Source of the DNA: Sphingobacteriales bacterium
GTDB lineage: Bacteria; Bacteroidota; Bacteroidia; Chitinophagales; Chitinophagaceae
Length of the DNA stretch: 8,771 nt
Reading direction: 5' to 3'
NCBI GenBank assembly: GCA_947463665.1
Contig: CANHUD010000083.1
Span: forward strand, 1 to 8,771
In this document: one piece after another, positions 1 through 7,317 of the stretch
Position numbering within the stretch: position 1 is the first letter of the stretch
Layout of the letters: each line of letters starts with the position of its first letter
Made by a program: the position numbers and the translations under genes
The notes under the pieces: generated by a model
Told to the model about the DNA's origin: nothing
Seen by the model: only the letters and a program-made list of their open reading frames with translations
The model's database searches: none

Positions 1-57
1 AATCATCACGATAAAAGGGGTAGGGTATCGGTTTGTATTGTAAAACTAATTTTGATT

Positions 58-507
58 TTAATCCTTCTTTTCCAGTTTCGCAATAAGCTTTAGCAGGGAT
101 TCCCGGTTACGCGCATCGTGATAAAATTTCGGCAATTTCTCCAGCAGCGTGAAATGGGTACGATCCCTGTGTTCACGCAGGGTGGCACCTATGTATTCTT
201 TCAGGTAGGCCAGATGTGCTTCATTATAGGCCATGAACACATCATTTCGAAAAGGGGAACGATACCACAAGGTGGCATCAAAATACCGATGTGCCGGCAT
301 AATAACCTCCATGGTTTTACTACCATATTTAGTTAGTATACTGGATTCTTTATTGTATCCGCACTGCAAACAGGTCAGTCTTACTTTATGTACTGCCTGA
401 TCCGTTACAGCCATGGCTTTTGCATTACAGGCCGGACAATGAACCACTACCTGAGTCTGAAAATCAGACAGTATTTTTTGCTGGTCGGTGAAACGGACCG
501 TAGACAT
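58..507 (-). CDS. Small zinc-ribbon protein of unknown function
   Basis: A 149-residue protein without signal peptide or membrane segment, so probably cytoplasmic. Two CxxC knuckles, C24-x2-C27 (CPAC) and C46-x2-C49 (CLQC), are 18 residues apart. This is the layout of a zinc ribbon that binds one zinc ion. Residues ~50-115 contain several aromatics (HRYFDATLWYRS). The C-terminal third is charged and probably helical, ending in KLEKKD. I do not recognise a specific family. Zinc ribbons often contact nucleic acid or other proteins, but nothing here shows which. It is the last gene of the minus-strand cluster. Its ATG lies 4 bp after the TAA of the FISUMP gene, which suggests cotranscription and perhaps translational coupling. 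A weak purine stretch (AAAGAG) lies about 8 bases upstream of the start. A cytoplasmic product at the end of an operon for two exported proteins is the odd point. Confidence 0.85.
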   Translation of the reverse strand: MSTVRFTDQQKILSDFQTQVVVHCPACNAKAMAVTDQAVHKVRLTCLQCGYNKESSILTKYGSKTMEVIMPAHRYFDATLWYRSPFRNDVFMAYNEAHLAYLKEYIGATLREHRDRTHFTLLEKLPKFYHDARNRESLLKLIAKLEKKD

Positions 508-511
508 ACAT

Positions 512-1429
512 TTACTCTTTTATGCAGCGGACATAAGCGCCATTACCAGAGAAATGATAACATTCCTGGACATATTCATATTTCACATCCAGCGCACGTA
601 ATACTACATACAGATACTGTGGGGCCGAAGAATGTGGATAGGAATGCCTGGTCCACCATAAACTTCTGCTCCCTATTTCCTTGAATGACCCATCGGTATC
701 GCGATAGCCCCCGGGTAAACCGGAGAAACGACTGCTATTGGTAACACCACCCACATGCTCCGCATTCCAGAATTTAGGAGACTTCAGCGAAGGAGCCGCA
801 TTTTTACCCCCTGCGGCCTCACTCATCCGATTCCATTCTGATGGCAGCGGAATCCGCCACCCCTCCGGTGCCAACCCGCGCGAATCATTCACCGCCCACC
901 AGTTGTATATTTTCCCATATACTTCCCCATAGGCAGGATCATTGTTGTAATAACACCAGGACGGCTTTTTTTCTTTTTCAGCTCTCTCCCACTCCTCCTT
1001 TGTTTTCGCCTCCGGAATCGGATCTCCATTGCGAAATGCATCCACATCCAGATTCATCTTCATCCATTCCTGCGTGCCAATAGTAACGGATTCATAGACC
1101 ACCTCCGTAATACCAATATCAACCGCTCCCTGAAGATAATAATCATCCGGACAACCATGATTCTCTATCGTTCCTTTTTCATCCGGACAACGATCCACCT
1201 CGTTGGTGAGCCCGTCTCCATCACGGTCGATATTCTTTACCGGTTTGGGTTTGGGCTTGGCAACCGGAAGGGGTTTGGGTGCAGGCTGCTGCTTTACCGG
1301 AAGTTTGGGAATGGACTGAGCCGTGGCCGTTCCAAGTACAAGAAACAGCAAAAATCCATGCAACATCAGCAAAAAGAATCCCCTCATCATGAAACGATGT
1401 TTCAGGAAAGATAAGAAATCTCCGGACAT
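512..1429 (-). CDS. Secreted TSP3-like / FISUMP-domain protein
   Basis: A 305-residue exported protein. Residues 1-38 are a signal peptide: a basic N-region, a hydrophobic core at ~17-33 and a likely signal-peptidase I site after TATAQ. A Pro/Lys-rich linker follows (~41-65). Next is a thrombospondin type 3-like acidic motif (68-94, DRDGDGLTNEVDRCPDE, with C81 and C93 likely disulfide-bonded and Asp side chains likely to bind calcium). Residues ~114-304 match the FISUMP domain (Fibrobacter succinogenes major paralogous domain): IGTQEWMKMNLD, YGKIYNWWAV, APEGWRIPLPSEW, LPGGYRDTDGSF, WWT and the terminal VRCIKE. No T9SS tail is present, so it may be periplasmic or outer-membrane associated. The start sits 7 bp after the propeller gene's stop, with an AGAGG element overlapping the junction. 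A second start at M14 or M15 (1390 or 1387) would give a more compact signal peptide and cannot be excluded. The FISUMP function is unknown; surface binding is only a guess. Confidence 0.88.
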   Translation of the reverse strand: MSGDFLSFLKHRFMMRGFFLLMLHGFLLFLVLGTATAQSIPKLPVKQQPAPKPLPVAKPKPKPVKNIDRDGDGLTNEVDRCPDEKGTIENHGCPDDYYLQGAVDIGITEVVYESVTIGTQEWMKMNLDVDAFRNGDPIPEAKTKEEWERAEKEKKPSWCYYNNDPAYGEVYGKIYNWWAVNDSRGLAPEGWRIPLPSEWNRMSEAAGGKNAAPSLKSPKFWNAEHVGGVTNSSRFSGLPGGYRDTDGSFKEIGSRSLWWTRHSYPHSSAPQYLYVVLRALDVKYEYVQECYHFSGNGAYVRCIKE

Positions 1430-1436
1430 TCGCCTC

Positions 1437-4400
1437 TTACTGTCTGATCAGCCGATGAATAGCATATTCTCCATTTTCATTTACTATCTTTAAAAGATAG
1501 TATCCGGGCAACTGATCGCGGATATCCAGAGTCAATACTCCCACCCCAATTGCCACCCTCCAATTCTGGAGCGTTCTCCCCTGCATATCCACCAGAACCA
1601 GCTGTGCACTGGAAAATGAAAGCTTCCGCAGATCTACAGTGAAAACATCCTTAACCGGATTAGGATATACCCTTAATTCATTGTTTCGATCGATTACTAT
1701 ATCACGGATCTGGCTAAAGGCAGTTTTCCCATCCATATCCAGCTGACGGAGGCGATAGAAATTTCGTCCATTCACCGGATGGTTATCCGTAAACTGATAC
1801 GATTGTGTGACACTGCTATTGCCATTGCTGTTAGCCTGTACAAAACCGATGGACCGGAAATCAACACCGTTGATACTGTGCTCCACCTCAAATCCTTTGT
1901 TCTGGAACTCACCCGACGTTTTCCATGTCAGATGAGCCGTGTTGTTTATTGGGCGCACCGAAAACTCCAGAAGCGTTACCGGTAAGGAAGTAAGGGAAGT
2001 TTGTACGATGAACCCGCTAAAGCCCGTAACGGCAAAACTGACCTCCCAGCGGCCTGCAGTGGCATTCCATACAATGTCGGCATCCACCGGATTGATCTCG
2101 GTTGAGCTGCCGGTATAACTTTCCGGTAATCCGGATCCATCAGGGCTGGTGCCATCGTATTTACGTACGATGAGATTCGCAATGCCGGCTGCATCGGATG
2201 CAGAAACCGGAAGGTTGGTAGTACTTCCCGGATCATTGTTGTAATCAGTGAATTCCTGTTGGGAAAAATAGAGCGTGACTTTCCCGGTGGAGGTGGAAGC
2301 ATTGGTAGCAGGCGTGATCTCATAATGACGCGCCACGTAAGGCTGACCGGATACAGTAGGAACGGATGATTCTACCCAGACCTGAGCATTAACCACACCC
2401 GAGACCGGACTGGCGCCGCTGGGCTCTACCTGTGATAGGAGGCGGCAGTCTCCATCGGTCAGAGAGGTGATACCGCTTATAGTGCTTGATTGTGCGGAGA
2501 TCGACTGTCCGGATAATTCCGGAGCGGCACAGGACGTATATTTTGCCAGAAAGATATCCGCATCGCCTGTTGGCTGATTTTCTGAAACACCTGTACCGGG
2601 TTCGAAATCTGCCATAGATGCCAGTGAACCCGTAAGATAAACATGCCCGTTTCCATCCACAGCGATGGCTACATTCGCTGGTTCATTATTAAATGAGATA
2701 AGTTGTTTGGCATAGACATAATTTCCGGAAGCATTGTATTTCGCGAAAAAAATATCCGCATTCCCGCCCCCGCTGCTAAGACTCACATAGGCAGCACCGG
2801 GGTTGAAATCTGCGTATCCTTTAAAGGTCCCGGTTATATATACATTACCGCTGACATCAGCCTGCACATCAATTCCATAATCGTCCGTTGTTGATCCCAG
2901 AGCGTAGGCAAATATATATTCACCACTGCTGTTGTATTTGGCAAAAAACGCATCTGAACTGCCAGAACCGTATAAGCCATTGTAGGCTGCGCCGGGATTA
3001 AAATCTACATTATTCCCATTGAAAGATCCGGTAAGATAAATGTTCCCAGTGGGATCTGCATCAATTTCACCTGCTTCATCGTAATCATAACTGCCTATCC
3101 GATGGGCAAAAACATAATTCCCGGATGCATCGTATTTGGCAAAGAAAATATCAGAAGAATTATTATTACTGCTGAGGTTGAACGTTGAAGCACCTGGATC
3201 AAAATCTGCGGTGCCGGAAAAATTTCCGGAGAGATGAACAGTACCGGAAGCATCAACTGCCAGACCTTTCAATTCATCATAATTCGTCCCACCAATACGC
3301 TTTGCATAAACAAAACCTCCATTGGCATCATACTTGTTAAAAAAAACGTCTACGCTTCCTGCACTGACCAGATTGGCCGTACCCGCGCCCGGATCAAAAT
3401 CAACCGTGGAAGTAAACGTTCCCGCTACATAGATATTCCCATTCCCATCCAGAGAAATTTTTCGCCCATAAAGGTACTGACTGGCAGCACCCATCCTGAA
3501 TGCGAATACATAATTACCGGAAGCACTGTACTTGGCAAAAAACATATCAGACCAACCAGCTGAAGTGAGTGACTGCGTACCCGCGCCCGGATCAAAATCT
3601 ACTGTCCCCCTGAAAGAACCCGTAACATAAACATTCCCACTACCATCTAAAACAAGGCCATATCCAATATCTTCATTGGTGCCTCCAAAACGATGGGCAA
3701 AGACCAGACCGCCGGATGCAGAATATTTTGCCAGGAAAACATCAGCATTTCCTGTACTGGTCAGCGTAGAAGTAGCAGCGCCCGGATCTACATCAATCGT
3801 ACCAAAAAATTTTCCAATAACAAATACATTACCACTGCCATCGGCAGCTACATCATACACATAGCTACTCATGCCACTGTTGCTATACGTGCCCAGCTGA
3901 CCGGCAAAACGATAAGCACCACTGGCGTCATACGCACCCCAAAATGCATTGGATACCGATCCCGGAGCCACCAGATTCACTGTTCCGGATCCGGGATCCA
4001 TATCCGCCGTACCACCAAAATACCCACCGATAAATATTCGTCCGCTACCATCCACTGCAATGGTCATCCCGTAATCAGTTCCTGTACCACCAGCCTGCTT
4101 CGCGAAAAGATAATTGCCATTGACGTCATACTTGGCGAAAAAAATATCGATACTGCCATTACTGCTAATCAGGTTAGCAGTAGAAACACCCGGATCAGCA
4201 TCTATCGTGCCCTGAAAATATCCTGTGATATAAACATTCCCACTAGCATCAATAGCCAATCCATATGCGCCATCCCAGCCATTATATTCACCAATTTCTT
4301 TAGCATACATGTATTCTCCATTCGCATTATATTTCGCAAAGAAAGCATCGTAATCACCTGAAATGATTTGAGTGCCATTACCGGGATCAAAATCAATCTG

Positions 4401-5387
4401 ACCATAAAAATTGCCTGCAAGATGCACATTCCCACTTCCATCAGCCACAATACTATTCACGTATTTCGAAGAAAATAAAGAAGACGATAAATGTCTTGCG
4501 TACTGATACGCACCCGTCGCATCATATTTTGCGAAAAAAATATCATTGCTACCCGCTGTACAGGTCAGATTTTGTGTGCCTGCTCCCGGATCAAAATCAA
4601 CTGTACCGTCGAAATTACCAGCCAGCCATAGATTTCCACCGGCATCCACCGAAAGTGCGGTACCCTCATCATTATTGGAAGCACCAATTTTTTGAGCATA
4701 CACCAGTTCACCACTGGCATTATAACGGGCAAAAAAAATTTCCTTATTTCCGGAATTGGAAAGATTTGTAATGCCAGATCCGGGATCAAAATCCACTGTT
4801 AAATTGAAATACCCGGTCAGGTAAATATTACTGTTACCATCTATTACCATGGCATTCGCCTTATCGGTTGAAATAGATCCAATCCGCTTCGCAAAAATAT
4901 AATTCCCGGAAGCATCGTATTTCGCAAAGAAAATATCCTCCACTCCGGCACTGGTGAGGCTGGCCGTACCCACACCCGGATTAAAATCAACCGTTCCCTG
5001 GAAATAACCGGCCACAAAAACATTCCCGGAGGCATCAACAGCCAGACTTCCGGCATGATCATCATAATAATCACCCATCCGTTTAGAAAATACATAATTC
5101 CCGGAAGCATCGTATTTCGCGAAAAATATATCACTTCCCCCCTTGCTGGTCAGATTCACAACGCCAGGACCCGGATCCATATCAGCAGTGGCAAAAAATT
5201 CCCCGGCAACATAAGAATTACCGGATGCATCAACTTTAATGGATCGAACAACAATGCTTCCCCCGGTTGCAACAGATTGATTCAATACATTACCCCAGGC
5301 CAGACTAATGTTTTCCTGAGCCTGCAGAACGCTGCTGAAAACGAGCATGAAAATCCCGCAGAACGATACCCGTATGTTCCGAAACAT
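1437..5387 (-). CDS. T9SS-exported protein with 14 SBBP-type propeller repeats
   Basis: A 1316-residue cell-surface or secreted protein. Residues 1-24 are a signal peptide (core GIFMLVFSSVLQAQ). Residues ~26-950 are 14 tandem units of 64-70 residues. Each carries D-x-S-G-N-x-Y-x-x-G, then F-x-G-T-x-D-F-D-P-G, then D-I-F-F-A-K-Y-D-A-S-G-N-Y. This matches SBBP-type beta-propeller repeats common in Bacteroidota. Residues ~952-1130 form a module with C953 and C981 that often follows such repeats. Residues ~1136-1232 are a fibronectin III-like module (LTWKTSGEFQNKGFEVEHS). Residues ~1238-1316 are a T9SS type A sorting tail, starting at VYPNPVKD with the usual G-Y-Y-L-L-K strand near the end. The tail would direct transfer across the outer membrane and then be cleaved. 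There is no catalytic motif, so binding or adhesion is the best guess. An A-tract at -8 to -14 (5395-5401) fits an A-rich initiator. First gene of a three-gene cluster, divergent from the sensor kinase. Confidence 0.93.
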   Translation of the reverse strand: MFRNIRVSFCGIFMLVFSSVLQAQENISLAWGNVLNQSVATGGSIVVRSIKVDASGNSYVAGEFFATADMDPGPGVVNLTSKGGSDIFFAKYDASGNYVFSKRMGDYYDDHAGSLAVDASGNVFVAGYFQGTVDFNPGVGTASLTSAGVEDIFFAKYDASGNYIFAKRIGSISTDKANAMVIDGNSNIYLTGYFNLTVDFDPGSGITNLSNSGNKEIFFARYNASGELVYAQKIGASNNDEGTALSVDAGGNLWLAGNFDGTVDFDPGAGTQNLTCTAGSNDIFFAKYDATGAYQYARHLSSSLFSSKYVNSIVADGSGNVHLAGNFYGQIDFDPGNGTQIISGDYDAFFAKYNANGEYMYAKEIGEYNGWDGAYGLAIDASGNVYITGYFQGTIDADPGVSTANLISSNGSIDIFFAKYDVNGNYLFAKQAGGTGTDYGMTIAVDGSGRIFIGGYFGGTADMDPGSGTVNLVAPGSVSNAFWGAYDASGAYRFAGQLGTYSNSGMSSYVYDVAADGSGNVFVIGKFFGTIDVDPGAATSTLTSTGNADVFLAKYSASGGLVFAHRFGGTNEDIGYGLVLDGSGNVYVTGSFRGTVDFDPGAGTQSLTSAGWSDMFFAKYSASGNYVFAFRMGAASQYLYGRKISLDGNGNIYVAGTFTSTVDFDPGAGTANLVSAGSVDVFFNKYDANGGFVYAKRIGGTNYDELKGLAVDASGTVHLSGNFSGTADFDPGASTFNLSSNNNSSDIFFAKYDASGNYVFAHRIGSYDYDEAGEIDADPTGNIYLTGSFNGNNVDFNPGAAYNGLYGSGSSDAFFAKYNSSGEYIFAYALGSTTDDYGIDVQADVSGNVYITGTFKGYADFNPGAAYVSLSSGGGNADIFFAKYNASGNYVYAKQLISFNNEPANVAIAVDGNGHVYLTGSLASMADFEPGTGVSENQPTGDADIFLAKYTSCAAPELSGQSISAQSSTISGITSLTDGDCRLLSQVEPSGASPVSGVVNAQVWVESSVPTVSGQPYVARHYEITPATNASTSTGKVTLYFSQQEFTDYNNDPGSTTNLPVSASDAAGIANLIVRKYDGTSPDGSGLPESYTGSSTEINPVDADIVWNATAGRWEVSFAVTGFSGFIVQTSLTSLPVTLLEFSVRPINNTAHLTWKTSGEFQNKGFEVEHSINGVDFRSIGFVQANSNGNSSVTQSYQFTDNHPVNGRNFYRLRQLDMDGKTAFSQIRDIVIDRNNELRVYPNPVKDVFTVDLRKLSFSSAQLVLVDMQGRTLQNWRVAIGVGVLTLDIRDQLPGYYLLKIVNENGEYAIHRLIRQ
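3378..3401. repeat. 24-bp perfect direct repeat, copy 1
   Basis: This 24-base segment is identical to 3576-3599, 198 bp (66 codons) away. It encodes the DFDPGAGT segment in units 9 and 10. Confidence 0.88.
3576..3599. repeat. 24-bp perfect direct repeat, copy 2
   Basis: Identical to 3378-3401 and one repeat unit away. A second pair of adjacent units kept similar at DNA level, independent of the 27-bp pair. Confidence 0.88.
4899..4925. repeat. 27-bp perfect direct repeat, copy 1
   Basis: This 27-base segment is identical to 5094-5120. The two copies are 195 bp apart, exactly one 65-codon unit. It encodes the YDASGNYI/V junction of two adjacent repeats (units 1 and 2). A close variant occurs near 3113-3139. 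Confidence 0.9.
5094..5120. repeat. 27-bp perfect direct repeat, copy 2
   Basis: Identical to 4899-4925. A perfect in-phase repeat one unit apart could support slippage or recombination that adds or removes exactly one unit without breaking the reading frame. Confidence 0.9.
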
Positions 5388-5497
5388 TGTACTGTTTTTT
5401 TATGGTGAGTTGTGTAAATTGGGTTTTATCAGTGGCCCCGACAATACCAATAAATAAGTAATTTATTCATCTGGGTAATCTGGGAAAATCAATACGT
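5388..5497. promoter_or_regulatory. Divergent intergenic region between propeller operon and sensor kinase
   Basis: This 110-bp stretch must hold the 5' leaders, and probably the promoters, of both divergent units. I looked for the Bacteroidota promoter pattern (TTTG or TTG about 19 bases upstream of TAnnTTTG) on both strands and found no good match, so no promoter is placed. On the minus strand, seven A residues (5395-5401 as T on the plus strand) lie just upstream of the propeller ATG. Neither start has a strong Shine-Dalgarno site, which is usual in this phylum. Confidence 0.6.
5449..5467. repeat. AT-only inverted repeat in the divergent promoter region
   Basis: AATAAAT (5449-5455) and ATTTATT (5461-5467) are perfect 7-bp arms around a 5-base spacer, centred about 40 bp upstream of the kinase start. 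A dimeric LuxR-type regulator could bind such a site, but arms made only of A and T can arise by chance, so this is only a candidate operator. Confidence 0.35.
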
Positions 5498-7315
5498 ATG
5501 AAGAACTGGCTGCACTATACAAAGCTGAGTATATTGATGCTGGCAGTAGGTTTCTGCTACTCCTGTACGGATACAAGTGCTTCTTATCCAACATTCACCG
5601 TACAGAAAGCAGGACCATTAGATTCAGCCACTTCCGTATGGGACCAGCCCTTTACGGAGCCCGCTATCCGTGGCCAGTTCAACCCGGGTTTTGTGACAAC
5701 AGCCTATTGGCTTCGTACCACCATCGTGAATCCAGAACAACATGTCCAATCGCTGATGCTCATACTAAACAATCCGCATATCAATCATATTCGGGTATAT
5801 AAAAACGGACATTCATCACCTGAAATGGAACTTGGTGATGATCTTCCATTCCGCCAGCGGGCGGTACAGGATCGTGATCTCGTAATACCGGTAACCCTGA
5901 AGGCAGGTGAATCTGTTTCGCTACTTCTTTGGATCAGTAAACCCGGAGAATCACTTCACCTGCTGCCACAAATCATCGAAAAAGAGCGCTTTGTCAGCAT
6001 ACGGCAACAGGAGATGTTTCTGATGGGAGCGATTGTTGGATGGATGATCCTGATCATCCTGTATTGCACTATCCTTTGGGTCAGATTACTTGATCCGGTA
6101 AATATTCTTTATGCCGCCTATGTACTTACTATATCCTTCTGGGTCATAACCAACTGGGGGCTTGGTTTCAGGTATATATGGGCAGAAACACCCTATTTTT
6201 CAGATAAAGCCCGTCCTTTCTTCTTTCTGCTTTCCGTATTTTTTTTCATCAGTGTACTGCTGCGCTTCTTCCCTCAAAAAAACATTCCTCTACCGCTTAT
6301 CCGATCCGTACAGGCGATGATATTCCTGATTGGAGGAACCGTATTATTGCTATTCGTCAACTACAAACCATTTGGTATAGTAGTTAAAATGTTTTACCTG
6401 CAAAGCATACTGATCGTATTTATTTTATCCATGCTGCTTATAATCCTGTATCTGACCTTTCTGTGGCGGTCGGGTGAAAAACTTGTAGGGTATTATGTAG
6501 CAGGCATCAGTTTTCTCATCCTGGTACCTTTCATCCTGATTCTATATCAGTATGGAATTGCCCTTCCCTATCAGCCGTTCATCAATACGTACGGAACCAG
6601 TTTCTCCCTGCTGGGAGAGACCACCATCATTGCACTGGGCATCTCCCAACGGTATAGTAACGACAGAAAAAAAATACAACAGCTTAGCATCGAGTTGCTG
6701 GAACAGGAAACAAAAAGAAGCCAGGCCATGATCCAGATTCAGGAAGAAGAACAAAGACGCATCGGCCGGGATCTTCACGATTCGGTTGGCGGATTACTGG
6801 CTACTACACTTATGGTAATTCAAAAGATGCGAACATCACAAACGATACCAGAGTTGCTAAACATAGAAAAACTGGTTACACAGAGCGTTGCTGAAATGCG
6901 CAGTATCTCACACAATCTTGTTTCTACAAGACTCATAGAAAACGGATTGAAATACGCGCTTTATAACTTTGTAGACCAACTCAATCAAAACCAGCATACC
7001 CGGTACAGCCTGTACTATGCTATAGAAAAATCGCTCACAGATGAACAGCAGACCATCATGTACCGGATATGCAATGAACTGCTGCACAACATCAACAAAC
7101 ATGCCGAAGCAACGGAAGTCAGCCTTCAGCTGATGGAAGAAGCAGAACTTATTCAGATCATTGCAGAAGACAATGGAAAGGGGTTTGATAAAGAACAAAA
7201 ACACGATGGGATCGGACTTAAAAATCTTTACCAACGTATTGCCTATCTGAAAGGGAATATCAACATCGACTCCAATACCTCTGGCACCACTACTATCATA
7301 CAAATACCCTGTTGA
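5498..7315 (+). CDS. 7TMR-DISM sensor histidine kinase (HisKA_3 type)
   Basis: A 605-residue inner-membrane sensor kinase. Residues 1-23 form an export signal ending at C23 (FCYSC-TDTS), which could be a loose lipobox. Residues ~45-165 resemble the extracytoplasmic 7TMR-DISMED2 domain: NPGFVTTAYWLRTTIVN, then GDDLPFRQRAVQDRDLVIPVTL. Seven membrane segments follow (about 174-194, 202-220, 240-256, 270-287, 298-321, 330-350, 361-382), the last with the GETTIIALG pattern typical of the family. A coiled coil (~384-420) leads into the HisKA_3 dimerisation domain EEQRRIGRDLHDSVGG, with H427 as the likely phosphorylated residue. The HATPase domain shows an N-box (NELLHNINKHA, N531), EDNGKGFD (D558) and GIGL (571-574). 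All key catalytic residues are present, so it should be active. The ligand is unknown; DISMED2 domains are thought to bind small molecules, possibly carbohydrates. The response regulator starts 2 bp after the stop codon. Confidence 0.94.
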   Translation: MKNWLHYTKLSILMLAVGFCYSCTDTSASYPTFTVQKAGPLDSATSVWDQPFTEPAIRGQFNPGFVTTAYWLRTTIVNPEQHVQSLMLILNNPHINHIRVYKNGHSSPEMELGDDLPFRQRAVQDRDLVIPVTLKAGESVSLLLWISKPGESLHLLPQIIEKERFVSIRQQEMFLMGAIVGWMILIILYCTILWVRLLDPVNILYAAYVLTISFWVITNWGLGFRYIWAETPYFSDKARPFFFLLSVFFFISVLLRFFPQKNIPLPLIRSVQAMIFLIGGTVLLLFVNYKPFGIVVKMFYLQSILIVFILSMLLIILYLTFLWRSGEKLVGYYVAGISFLILVPFILILYQYGIALPYQPFINTYGTSFSLLGETTIIALGISQRYSNDRKKIQQLSIELLEQETKRSQAMIQIQEEEQRRIGRDLHDSVGGLLATTLMVIQKMRTSQTIPELLNIEKLVTQSVAEMRSISHNLVSTRLIENGLKYALYNFVDQLNQNQHTRYSLYYAIEKSLTDEQQTIMYRICNELLHNINKHAEATEVSLQLMEEAELIQIIAEDNGKGFDKEQKHDGIGLKNLYQRIAYLKGNINIDSNTSGTTTIIQIPC

Positions 7316-7317
7316 AT

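Larger units (their letters stand above)
2538..5312 (-). repeat. 14 tandem ~195-bp repeats inside the propeller gene
   Basis: The coding repeats are visible at DNA level. The (D/N/E)PG motif falls at residues 71, 136, 201, 266, 334, 398, 464, 534, 599, 665, 730, 797, 862 and 929, so the spacing is 64-70 codons. The set appears complete. The stretch from about residue 26 (ISLAWGNVL) supplies the first strand of unit 1, and the last unit ends at FLAKY (950). Unit identity is uneven. Some neighbours share long exact stretches and others are clearly diverged, which suggests old duplication with occasional later exchange. Confidence 0.9.

Noticed and set aside
1..57. Possible terminator after the zinc-ribbon gene
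   Set aside because: The sequence is AT-rich with AAAA/TTTT stretches but has no stable GC-containing stem, so no terminator could be supported.
1976..2323. A 115-codon minus-strand frame inside the propeller gene
   Set aside because: It is out of frame with the 1316-residue protein, which reads through without interruption here; no domain was seen.
3693..4361. A 222-codon open frame on the plus strand, antisense to the propeller gene
   Set aside because: It lies within the repeat region, has a repetitive, Ile/Thr/Arg-rich composition with no domain, and mirrors the repeated opposite-strand coding sequence. It is a shadow of that gene.
5410..5440. TAAATTGG as a kinase -7 promoter element
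   Set aside because: It departs from TAnnTTTG at one key position and has no TTG/TTTG element at suitable spacing upstream.
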